Shown here: positions 48,533 through 64,000 of the stretch, piece by piece
Position numbering within the stretch: position 1 is the first letter of the stretch
Layout: each line of letters opens with the position of its first letter
Origin: Methylocystis heyeri
GTDB taxonomy: Bacteria > Pseudomonadota > Alphaproteobacteria > Rhizobiales > Beijerinckiaceae
DNA length: 64,000 nucleotides
Direction of reading: 5' to 3'
NCBI RefSeq assembly: GCF_004802635.2
Contig: NZ_CP046052.1
Span: 3,928,501-3,992,500 of the forward strand
Program-made: the position numbers and the translations under genes
The notes under the pieces: model-generated
What the model saw: only the letters and a program-made list of their open reading frames with translations
Database searches by the model: none
What the model was told of the DNA's origin: nothing

Positions 48533-49978
48533 TCACAAACCGTGAAAAAGCTCCAAATCAATATTATCAAGGTAAGCCTTAACGCGCCGCCCGATTTCGG
48601 GGAACAGAAATAGCAGCGCCGGAAGCCAAAAGGGGTCGGGGATAAAGGCTGGATTATGGACGCGCAGGGCTTCCTTGATCGAGCTTTTTCGCTTCGCCCA
48701 TATTTCTTTCTTATCCTGCTCTTCAAGCAGGTTTTCGCTCCCGTAATGCTGGAGAGCACAGCCGAAAGCGAAGAGATGCGGTTTGTGGCGGTCGAATATG
48801 CAATGCGCTACCTGGATCAATTTCTCATAATCCCAGCCTACCGGCTTGCCCTCTTCGGCGCTCAATATTCCATTTAGCAGGGCGCGGAATCCGCTATTGG
48901 AATTGGGACAATCAGGAATTTTAATTCCGCGGGCGGCTAATGTTTCCGAAAGCGCCTTCCAGCGAGCATGCAGCCCGGAGTTTTCGCTGTGGAATTGCGG
49001 GGCGGCTTTCCAAAGCGCCAGAAACTCGTCGCGGAGGGCATCATCTTCTTTTAATCGCGCGGCTGCTGCATCGACATCGATAGCATCCCGCAAGCGCTTT
49101 TCCTCCTTAGCATAATCGAAGAAGAATGCCGTCTGGGCCTCAATGTCACGCTGCAGTTCGCCGAAGGCGACGATCTCTTCGTTCCATTCATCAATGATTT
49201 CAGAGCCGTTCCGCACCGGACGGCGAAAAATGCACCTCATCAGAAACACGCCGCGCTTTTTGGACAGACCCGTGGTTTCGTCGTCGACGACGAAGAGATT
49301 AGAGTTGTTAGGGAACAAGATATCGTCAACCATCAAACGCCGGTAATCCGGCATAAAATTGCCGAAAACCCATACGAGAAGCGCGCCCTGTTCCCGATAA
49401 AAAGCGCGTCTTGCAACGACAACGCTTAAGAAGGTGGTTGAAAGTTGGACTTCAAATGCGACTCTTCCGAAGATTGGAGATTCAGTTTGCACATCGGGTT
49501 GGCGGCGGGCTTTGGGATCTCTCGCTGAGCGCCAAACCTTTTCTTGGACGGTAGTCTCAAAAACAGGGTCCGCATTTAGACTTTTTTCGATTAAATTCTT
49601 GATGTGCTTGTGCGCTTCGCTCTCGCGCTGGCCGTGGTATTTCCTCGCCGCTATTTCGTCCTGTGAAAGCTCTCCGCGCGTTCGGGCGCTACATGATCCG
49701 TCTTCGATGAGATGGCGAAAGAAGAACCGTTTTGCTTGGTTGGCGACAATGTAAACGGGCGTCGCGCAAAGCGCGCACGCATAAAAGGGCACTTCGGAAT
49801 GGAGGTGTTCGCGAACCTTTCCCCGAAGCACGATGAAGTCACCGTATCTATAGCTGGAGATCAGGGCCTGGGAGTTGACTAGCTCCCCCGTTCGTAGATC
49901 TTGGATTTCGATAATCTCTGGATCATCAACCGGCGTTGCGTGAGCCAAGGGGTCAATAGAGATGGTTTCCCCCTTCAT
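48533..49978 (-). CDS. CoiA/DUF6035-like putative nuclease, low GC
   Basis: A 481-residue protein of unknown function. A zinc-finger-like Cys68-x2-Cys71 with His89 and Cys96 (FYACALCATPVYIV, RHLIEDGSCSART) is followed by an ESEAHKHIKNLIEKSL helix and then a PD-(D/E)xK-type active-site pattern: Asp162 (RRQPDVQ), Glu176-Val-Gln178 (FEVQLS), Arg190 in a VVVARRAFYREQGA helix. That is the CoiA layout (competence protein-like nuclease). Composition is visibly lower in GC than its neighbours (30/60 over 49261-49320 against 41/60 over 48361-48420), with many A/T-ending codons, which suggests transfer. No partner genes. Confidence 0.7.
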   Translation of the reverse strand: MKGETISIDPLAHATPVDDPEIIEIQDLRTGELVNSQALISSYRYGDFIVLRGKVREHLHSEVPFYACALCATPVYIVANQAKRFFFRHLIEDGSCSARTRGELSQDEIAARKYHGQRESEAHKHIKNLIEKSLNADPVFETTVQEKVWRSARDPKARRQPDVQTESPIFGRVAFEVQLSTTFLSVVVARRAFYREQGALLVWVFGNFMPDYRRLMVDDILFPNNSNLFVVDDETTGLSKKRGVFLMRCIFRRPVRNGSEIIDEWNEEIVAFGELQRDIEAQTAFFFDYAKEEKRLRDAIDVDAAAARLKEDDALRDEFLALWKAAPQFHSENSGLHARWKALSETLAARGIKIPDCPNSNSGFRALLNGILSAEEGKPVGWDYEKLIQVAHCIFDRHKPHLFAFGCALQHYGSENLLEEQDKKEIWAKRKSSIKEALRVHNPAFIPDPFWLPALLFLFPEIGRRVKAYLDNIDLELFHGL

Positions 49979-50083
49979 CAGAACGCCTCTAATCTTATGA
50001 TGGCATCTTCAACTCGCGCACATCGACACGTGGTGGCTATCAACACACATAAAACCATTCGCCGCCGAATCTGAAACGCCAAG

Positions 50084-50401
50084 TCACTGCGGTTTTTCGA
50101 CCGCCTCGCAGACCAGCGGACCCCGCCATTTGGCGTAGCGCCAGGGTTTTAGTGGATCGGCGCCCGCGGGGAGAGCTTTGGGCGGGGGATCGAAACCATC
50201 CGTCCCGCCGGGACGGCAGCGGCAAATCCGCCCGAGGGTCATCCAGCCGCCGGCCCAAAGGCCGTGGCGCTGGATCGCTTCGTCGGCGAATTGCGAGCAG
50301 CTCGGCGCATGCCTGCACCACTGCCCGGCGAAGGCCGAGAAGGTGAGCCGATAGACGAGAATGAGCGCCCGCGCGCCCTGGGCCGGCAGATCCGAGATCA
50401 T
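50084..50401 (-). CDS. yidD: Membrane protein insertion efficiency factor YidD
   Basis: A 105-residue member of the YidD family, usually next to rpmH-rnpA-yidC; here it stands alone. The signature is GQWCRHAPSCSQFADEAIQR with its paired cysteines and HGLWAGGWMTLGRICRCRPG. The ATG at 50401 is chosen; a GTG at 50416 lies in the rpoC terminator, and neither has a clear Shine-Dalgarno. Confidence 0.9.
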   Translation of the reverse strand: MISDLPAQGARALILVYRLTFSAFAGQWCRHAPSCSQFADEAIQRHGLWAGGWMTLGRICRCRPGGTDGFDPPPKALPAGADPLKPWRYAKWRGPLVCEAVEKPQ

Positions 50402-50413
50402 GCCTTGGTCTAG

Positions 50414-50450
50414 CACAAAAAAGGCCGCCCCGGAGGGCGGCCTTTTTGTG
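50414..50450 (-). terminator. Terminator after rpoC
   Basis: AAAAAAGGCCGCCC / GGGCGGCCTTTTT around a CGGA loop, ending in a T-run on the minus strand. It ends the rplJL-rpoBC transcript and lies directly before yidD. The A-tract on the other side allows termination in both directions. Confidence 0.9.
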
Positions 50451-50453
50451 TCA

Positions 50454-54665
<4,212 letters not shown>

Positions 54666-54804
54666 GGCGTTCTCCTCTGGACGCGGCGCGCGGAGGCTTC
54701 TCGCCATCCGCGTCCGGTCGAATTTCACAAGGGCCTTGCGCCGACGGCTGCGCCGCGCAGGCGATGCCGCGCCGCCCGATTTCGCTTCAGGCGGCGCGCT
54801 TAAA

Positions 54805-58947
<4,143 letters not shown>

Positions 58948-59109
58948 GTCGCCTCTCGACCCTCTTTTCCTGAACGGTCAGTCTCTCTGCGAGATCCGGA
59001 GCGCGAATTCGCGCCCGCCCTGCACCGCCGCGCCGGCAAAGCCGAAACCCATCTTCCGGCCCTGTAGCGCTTGCACCTCGAGAATATCCCAACTGCCTAA
59101 ACCACGAAC

Positions 59110-59133
59110 GGCCCCGGCGCGCGCGCCGGGACC
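59110..59133 (-). terminator. Hairpin between rplL and rpoB (attenuator-like)
   Basis: GGCCCCGGCG and CGCCGGGACC arms form a 10-bp GC stem in the minus-strand RNA (one G-U pair), 40 bases after the rplL stop, with no T-tract. In E. coli an attenuator at this place lowers rpoBC relative to rplJL; the position matches, the mechanism is inferred. Confidence 0.5.
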
Positions 59134-59172
59134 GCGAATGTCTTCACATCGTCGCCGAAGCGGCCGAAGTCA

Positions 59173-59547
<375 letters not shown>

Positions 59548-59601
59548 TGTGCTTCGTCCTTTGAATTTGGTTCTTTGCGAGTGGTTTTGCCAGCCTTGGG
59601 A

Positions 59602-60117
59602 TCAGGCCGCGTCTCTGTTGGCATAGGCCCCGAACACGCGCGCGAGCTTGGCGGCAGGCGCGGTCGACAGCTGCGCGATCTTGGTCGCGGGCGCCTGAAC
59701 GAGGCCCACGAGCGTTGCGCGCAATTCGTCGAGCGACGGCAGAGTCGCAAGCGACTTCACGCCGTCCGGGTTGAGGACGGTCGCGCCCAGCGCGCCGCCA
59801 AGGATGACGAATTTGTCATGGTCCTTGGCGAAGGCCGCGGCGACCTTGGGCGCCGCCACCGGATCGTCCGAATAGGCGATCAGGGTCGGTCCCTTGAGCA
59901 GGGAGCCGATGGAGGCGACGCTCGTGCCATCGAGAGCGATCTTGGCGAGGCGGTTCTTGGCGACCTGAACCGAGGCGCCCTCTGCGCGAGCCTGCTTGCG
60001 CAGTTTCTGCATCTGGGCGACCGTCAGGCCGGAGTAATGCGCCACGACGACGACCGAAGCCTTGGTGAAGACCTCGTTCAGCGCCGCGACGGCTTGAGTT
60101 TTCTCCGCTCTGTCCAC
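59602..60117 (-). CDS. rplJ: 50S ribosomal protein L10
   Basis: L10 anchors L7/L12 dimers to the ribosome and feedback-regulates this operon by binding its leader. The 171 residues begin [20 protein letters not shown]. The C-terminal helices that bind L7/L12 follow ([20 protein letters not shown]). rplK and rplA, which usually precede rplJ, are not here. Confidence 0.97.
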   Translation of the reverse strand: MDRAEKTQAVAALNEVFTKASVVVVAHYSGLTVAQMQKLRKQARAEGASVQVAKNRLAKIALDGTSVASIGSLLKGPTLIAYSDDPVAAPKVAAAFAKDHDKFVILGGALGATVLNPDGVKSLATLPSLDELRATLVGLVQAPATKIAQLSTAPAAKLARVFGAYANRDAA

Positions 60118-60755
60118 GGGTGCTCTCTCCTCGAGCGGGACCGTGAAGCCCCGCCGGTTTGCGACATGCCGCCTTCCCGCTGCAAGATGCAGTTGAACGA
60201 CGGCGCCGTAGATCCTGTCCCCAAAGCAAAGCGCTTTGGTTGAAGGGGCGCCAAACCAAATTCGAAGGACGCGACTGAAGCTCTCAAAGAGCCGCGCCGG
60301 TCCGGCAATTCTTGGTTTTCCCCGTCTGTGCAGGCCGCTCCGGGCGCAGCGTCAGCCTTGCCAGGAACTCATTAAGCCGACAGGCCAAAGCCTGGGGCGC
60401 CGGCAGTCTCGGACAGGATATGGCCGGACTGGACGCGAGGCGAAGCCCCGGTCCCCCCGGCCTATCCACCGCTTTCCTCTTGCCTGATTGGGGCGAAAGT
60501 ATAGCGGAAGCTCGAAATCTGAAAAAGAGAAACGGCAAAATACCGTTCTCAGGGTCGCTCTATGTAGCCGGCCGCGCAGGCTTTGCCAAGAGGAAAGTTA
60601 AGAGTTTGCCTTTTTTCCGCCTGCCAGCGGTCTCATACGGCTTCCGCGAGATCGCTTCGCGATCCGCAGAAGCGACCGCCCCAAAAATCACCGATCGTCA
60701 TCGGTTTTTGCGGCGAACGAATACTAAATCCCGCTCCAGTCGAGCGGATTTCGTA
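60118..60755 (-). other. Leader and promoter region of rplJL-rpoBC
   Basis: No gene is supported in these 638 bases; the open frames on the + strand show no family. On the minus strand a TATACT (60498-60503) is a plausible -10 with a poor -35 (TTTTTC), which would give a leader of about 370 nt before rplJ, long enough for L10 control. A small GATCGC-TTC-GCGATC hairpin lies at 60650-60664. Confidence 0.5.
60683..60709 (-). terminator. Bidirectional terminator after the pheT operon
   Basis: CCGAT (60691-60695) / ATCGG (60700-60704) with A-tract on one side (AAAAA at 60683-60687) and TTTTT on the other (60705-60709). It lies 47 bases after the stop of the small secreted-protein gene and separates the pheST transcript from rplJL. 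Confidence 0.65.
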
Positions 60756-61061
60756 TCAGCGTTTTGGAAAGAATTCCATTCGCACGCGTCCGTCAGCGGC
60801 GGTCTTGACCGTCGCTCGGGCGAAACCGACGCCGTTTGCGGGCCTGCGCGCGCCGGCCGTGCGTGGGGGGGCTTTGCCCGGCGCAGCAGAATAATGAGCC
60901 GCCCCGCCCCCGGAATGGCCCGCCGCCGGTCCGAAAGAGGCGAGACACTCATTGTAGGCGAGCGCCGCCTCGATCTTTTCGCAATCGGCGATGCTGCGCG
61001 GGGCGGCGAAAGCGACCGCGGTAGCGCCCGCGAGCATCGCAATAGCGAACAGCCGCCTCAT
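60756..61061 (-). CDS. Small secreted hypothetical protein coupled to pheT
   Basis: A 101-residue protein with a signal peptide ([19 protein letters not shown], cleavage near residue 19-20), two cysteines (27 and 39, in [20 protein letters not shown]) that could form a disulfide, and a Gly/Pro/Ala-rich tail. ATG 61061 overlaps the pheT stop by 4 bases, so it is translated after PheT. Function unknown; the pairing with a tRNA synthetase gene has no obvious reason. Confidence 0.7.
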   Translation of the reverse strand: MRRLFAIAMLAGATAVAFAAPRSIADCEKIEAALAYNECLASFGPAAGHSGGGAAHYSAAPGKAPPRTAGARRPANGVGFARATVKTAADGRVRMEFFPKR

Positions 61062-63481
61062 GCCCTCAGCGTCGCGCCGGCCTTTTTCTCGGCCTCGGCC
61101 ACGATTTTCTTGGCCAATGCGTCGATCTCGGCGTCGGTAAGGGTTTTTTCCCGCGGCTGGACCGTGACCGCGACGCCGATGGATTTCTTCCCCTCCGGCA
61201 CGCCGACGCCTTCATAGACGTCGAAAATCCGCGCCTCCGCGATAAGCGTCTTATCCGCCCCGAGCACGGCCTTGAGCAGATCGCCGGCCTGGGCGCCGCG
61301 GTCCACGATAAAGGCGAAATCGCGCGAAAGCGGCTGCAGATCGACGAGCTCGAGCTTCGGCTTGGTCTTTGTCGGCTTGGCCTTGGGCGCCGGCAGGGCG
61401 TCGAGATAGATCTCGAAGGCGGCGATCGGCCCCTCGACGTCGAGCTCCAGCAGCAGCCGCGGATGCAGCTCGCCGAAATAGCCGACGATGGCCTTGGGGC
61501 CGAATTGCAGGGTTCCAGAGCGGCCCGGATGGAGCCAGTCCGGTCCGCCCGCGACTACCTGAAGCCCCCCGGTCGCCACCCCCAAAGCCTGCAGCAGGGC
61601 GAAGGCGTCGGCTCTGGCGTCGAAGACGCCGGCCTTTTTCGCCGGCGCCGCCCAGCTGCGTCCTTCCGCCTGGGCGGTCGCAAGACCGCGGCGCAGGCCG
61701 GCGGCTGCGGTCTTCTGGCCTTTTTCGTCCTCGCTGAAGAAGATCTGCCCGACCTCGAACAGCGCGTTGTCGCCGAAGCCTCGGGCCGCATTGCGCCCCG
61801 CAGCCGCCACGAGACCAGGCAGAAGGCTGGGCCGCATGTCGGAGAGCTCGCTCGCGATGGGATTGGCGAGCTTCAGGGCGGCGCCGCCGCCGCCGAAGCC
61901 GCTCGCCTGTTTTTCCGAGACGAAGGACCAGGTGACCGCCTCCACGAGCCCCTGAGCGGCGAGGGCCCGGCGCGCGATGCGGATGCGCTTCTGCTGCAGC
62001 GTCAGCACGGGGGCCGCGACGCCCTCCGCCCGCGCCAGCGGGGTGGAGACGATCTCGTCGACGCCCTTGATGCGCAGGATCTCTTCGACGATATCGGCCT
62101 TGCCTTCGATGTCGGGGCGCCAGCTCGGCGATGTGATTTTCGCGCGCCCTTCGGCGGCGGGCTCGACCGCAAATCCGAGCCGAGCGAGTATCGCCGTCGC
62201 CTCCTCTGCAGAAACATCGAGGCCGGTGAGGCGCTTGGTTTCGCTGAAGGGGAAGTCGACCTCGCGCGTTCCCCGCGGCGCGGCGCCCGCCGAAACGACC
62301 TGGGACGCTTCGCCCCCGCAAAGCTCGATCACCAGCCTGGTCGCGAGCTCCAGTCCCGGCAGGGTGAATGCGGGGTCGACGCCGCGCTCGAAACGGTAGC
62401 GGGCGTCGGTCACGATGCCGAGCTTGCGGCCGGTATGGGCGATATTGTGCGGGTCCCACAGGGCGGACTCGATCAGCACGTCGGTCGTCGATTCGTCGCA
62501 ACCCGAGGCCTCGCCGCCCATGACGCCGGCGAGGGACTCGGGTCCCGTCTCATCCGCGATGACGATCATGTCGCGGTCGAGCCGATAGGTTTTGCCGTCG
62601 AGCGCCAAAAGCTCCTCGCCATCGCGGGCGCGGCGCACCACGAGGCCGCCTTTCACCTTTGTGGCGTCGAACACATGGAGCGGGCGCGCGCAGTCGAATG
62701 TGAGGAAATTGGTGACGTCCACCAGAGCGTTGATGGGGCGCAGGCCGATCGAGCGCAGGCGGTCCTGCAGCCAGGCCGGGCTCGGGCCGTTCTTTACGCC
62801 GCGCACGAGGCGCAAGCCGAAGAGAGGCGCGAGATGGGCGTCCTCGGCGGGCAAATCCAGCTTCACGCTCACGGGGGAGGAGAATGCTCCGGCGATGGGC
62901 GCGGGCTGCTCCGTCTTCAGCGCGCCGAGGCCGGCCGCCGCGAGATCGCGCGCTATGCCGGAGATGCCGGCGGCGTCGGGCCGGTTGGGGGTGAGGTTGA
63001 TTTCGATCACCGGATCGTCGAGCCCGGCCCAGACGGGATAGACGGCGCCCACGGGCGCGGTTTCCGGCAGTTCGATGATGCCGTCGGAATCGCCGGGAAG
63101 ATCGAGCTCGGCCGCGGAGCACATCATGCCATGCGACTCGACGCCGCGAATGACGCCCTTGCTGAGCGTGAATTTCTTGGCCGGGATGTAAGTCCCCGGC
63201 GCGGCGAAGACGGTTTTGAGCCCGGCCCGGGCGTTGGGCGCGCCGCAGACCACCTGCAGGGGCGCGCCGGAGCCGGCGTCGACCTGACACACCTGCAGCC
63301 GGTCGGCGTTGGGATGGGGCGCCGCCGAGAGAATTTGCGCAATGACGAAATTCCTCAGCTCCGCTGCGGGGTCGTGCACATGCTCGACCTCCAGGCCGAT
63401 GCGCGTGAGCGTTTCGACGATTTCGGCCTGAGAGGCGTTTGTGTCGAGATGGGTTTTGAGCCAGGAGAGGGTGAGTTTCAT
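61058..63481 (-). CDS. pheT: Phenylalanyl-tRNA synthetase beta subunit
   Basis: 807 residues, normal length. Domain order is a tRNA-binding EMAP-like domain ([20 protein letters not shown]), the B3/B4 editing core ([20 protein letters not shown]), B5 ([20 protein letters not shown]) and the C-terminal anticodon-binding FDX-ACB domain ([20 protein letters not shown]). It acts as an alpha2-beta2 enzyme with PheS, encoded 82 bases upstream. Confidence 0.97.
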   Translation of the reverse strand: MKLTLSWLKTHLDTNASQAEIVETLTRIGLEVEHVHDPAAELRNFVIAQILSAAPHPNADRLQVCQVDAGSGAPLQVVCGAPNARAGLKTVFAAPGTYIPAKKFTLSKGVIRGVESHGMMCSAAELDLPGDSDGIIELPETAPVGAVYPVWAGLDDPVIEINLTPNRPDAAGISGIARDLAAAGLGALKTEQPAPIAGAFSSPVSVKLDLPAEDAHLAPLFGLRLVRGVKNGPSPAWLQDRLRSIGLRPINALVDVTNFLTFDCARPLHVFDATKVKGGLVVRRARDGEELLALDGKTYRLDRDMIVIADETGPESLAGVMGGEASGCDESTTDVLIESALWDPHNIAHTGRKLGIVTDARYRFERGVDPAFTLPGLELATRLVIELCGGEASQVVSAGAAPRGTREVDFPFSETKRLTGLDVSAEEATAILARLGFAVEPAAEGRAKITSPSWRPDIEGKADIVEEILRIKGVDEIVSTPLARAEGVAAPVLTLQQKRIRIARRALAAQGLVEAVTWSFVSEKQASGFGGGGAALKLANPIASELSDMRPSLLPGLVAAAGRNAARGFGDNALFEVGQIFFSEDEKGQKTAAAGLRRGLATAQAEGRSWAAPAKKAGVFDARADAFALLQALGVATGGLQVVAGGPDWLHPGRSGTLQFGPKAIVGYFGELHPRLLLELDVEGPIAAFEIYLDALPAPKAKPTKTKPKLELVDLQPLSRDFAFIVDRGAQAGDLLKAVLGADKTLIAEARIFDVYEGVGVPEGKKSIGVAVTVQPREKTLTDAEIDALAKKIVAEAEKKAGATLRA

Positions 63482-63563
63482 CAGCTTCTACAAATTGAAG
63501 GTTTGCCGCAGGGGGGCGAAAAGCTGCTCAGCCGCTTCTCTTCCAAATTACATGATCTGGCTT

Positions 63564-64000
63564 TTAACCGCTCAGTCCGCCGGCGAGGGTCGGGAAATCC
63601 AGCGGCCGGAAGCCGTAATGCTGCAGCCAGCGCGCATCGGCTTCAAAGAACGCCCTCAGGTCAGGCATGCCATATTTGAGCATGGCGAGGCGATCGATGC
63701 CGACGCCGAAGGCGAAGCCCTGGTAGACGTCGGGATCGAGGCCGCAATTGCGCAGCACATTGGGATGCACCATGCCGCAGCCGAGGATCTCCATGAAATC
63801 CTCGCCCTCGCCGAAGCGGATTTCGCCGCCCTGGCGCCGGCACTGGACGTCGACCTCCATCGACGGTTCGGTGAAGGGAAAGAACGACGGCCGAAAGCGC
63901 AGATTGACCGACTTCACCTCGAAGAACGCCTTCAGGAATTCCTCGAGCGCCCATTTGAGATGGCCGATATGGGTGGTCTGGTCGATGACCAGCCCCTCGA
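63564..64000 (-). CDS. pheS: Phenylalanyl-tRNA synthetase alpha subunit, C-terminal part
   Basis: The reading frame runs off the window edge at 64000, so the N-terminal part is missing. The visible ~145 residues include class II motifs: [18 protein letters not shown], motif 2 [20 protein letters not shown], and motif 3 [20 protein letters not shown]. It precedes pheT on the same strand. Confidence 0.97.
   Translation of the reverse strand, partial: EGLVIDQTTHIGHLKWALEEFLKAFFEVKSVNLRFRPSFFPFTEPSMEVDVQCRRQGGEIRFGEGEDFMEILGCGMVHPNVLRNCGLDPDVYQGFAFGVGIDRLAMLKYGMPDLRAFFEADARWLQHYGFRPLDFPTLAGGLSG

Noticed and set aside
60118-60755. Possible tRNA or small gene upstream of rplJ
   Set aside because: No cloverleaf with a recognisable T-arm was found, and the short frames show no family features; leader/promoter is the simplest reading.
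60312-61217. A 301-codon + strand frame crossing the rplJ leader, the secreted-protein gene and the pheT end
   Set aside because: No domain, runs opposite pheT and the small secreted-protein gene, and a bidirectional terminator lies inside it.

Overview
The window is GC-rich alphaproteobacterial chromosome, and the gene content points to Rhizobiales, possibly a serine-cycle methylotroph of the Methylocystaceae/Beijerinckiaceae type. The evidence is the S10-spc-alpha ribosomal superoperon in alphaproteobacterial form, a short-form adenylate kinase gene after secY, an Rsm22-type methyltransferase, the lgt-midA-pgeF cluster, and a long acyl-CoA dehydrogenase that looks like methylsuccinyl-CoA dehydrogenase of the ethylmalonyl-CoA pathway. 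No methane or methanol oxidation gene is present, so the methylotroph assignment is inference. I recognised no tRNA, rRNA, CRISPR array, prophage or transposase gene.

Layout. 1-11.9 kb (+): rpsJ to adk, the S10 and spc operons with secY and adk. 11.9-16.6 kb (+): an Hsp70-like (YegD-type) gene sits between adk and rpsM, where most relatives have nothing, followed by rpsM (TTG start, probably with its own promoter), rpsK, rpoA and rplQ. 16.6-20.0 kb: a VOC-fold gene and Rsm22-like methyltransferase (-), divergent from leuC and a small zinc metallopeptidase gene (+). 20.4-22.8 kb (+): two uncharacterised membrane proteins and a secreted beta-barrel-like protein. 22.9-28.1 kb (+): overlapping dapD, DUF805-type gene, dapE and enoyl-CoA hydratase gene, then the mcd-like gene. 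28.4-30.3 kb: a VapBC toxin-antitoxin pair, a host-attachment-family gene and a MAPEG gene.

30.5-40.0 kb: mutS (-), a TonB-like gene and a methyltransferase gene (+), then pgeF, midA, lgt and a two-component system (-). 40.1-46.8 kb (-): a translationally coupled set of two transglutaminase-like proteins and an ATP-grasp/alpha-E fusion, predicted in the literature to make or modify a peptide but without a known product. 47.1-50.4 kb: sufE, an unknown membrane-anchored protein, a low-GC CoiA/DUF6035-like putative nuclease and yidD. 50.4-64 kb (-): rpoC, rpoB, rplL and rplJ, a 638-base leader/promoter region, a small secreted protein gene, pheT and partial pheS. rplK and rplA are not directly upstream of rplJ.

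Between 16.4 and 30.5 kb the spaces hold a mosaic family of roughly 100-bp palindromic repeats whose hairpin arms vary in step, plus two other palindromic elements. None lies within the ribosomal operons. Several Rho-independent terminators (after rplO, rpoA, rplQ, mcd, sufE, rpoC and the pheT operon) divide the large clusters into separate units. The best candidates for new biology are the ATP-grasp/alpha-E/transglutaminase cluster, the isolated CoiA-like gene, the four-fold repeated COG4705 membrane protein, and the chaperone-like gene inside the ribosomal protein cluster.
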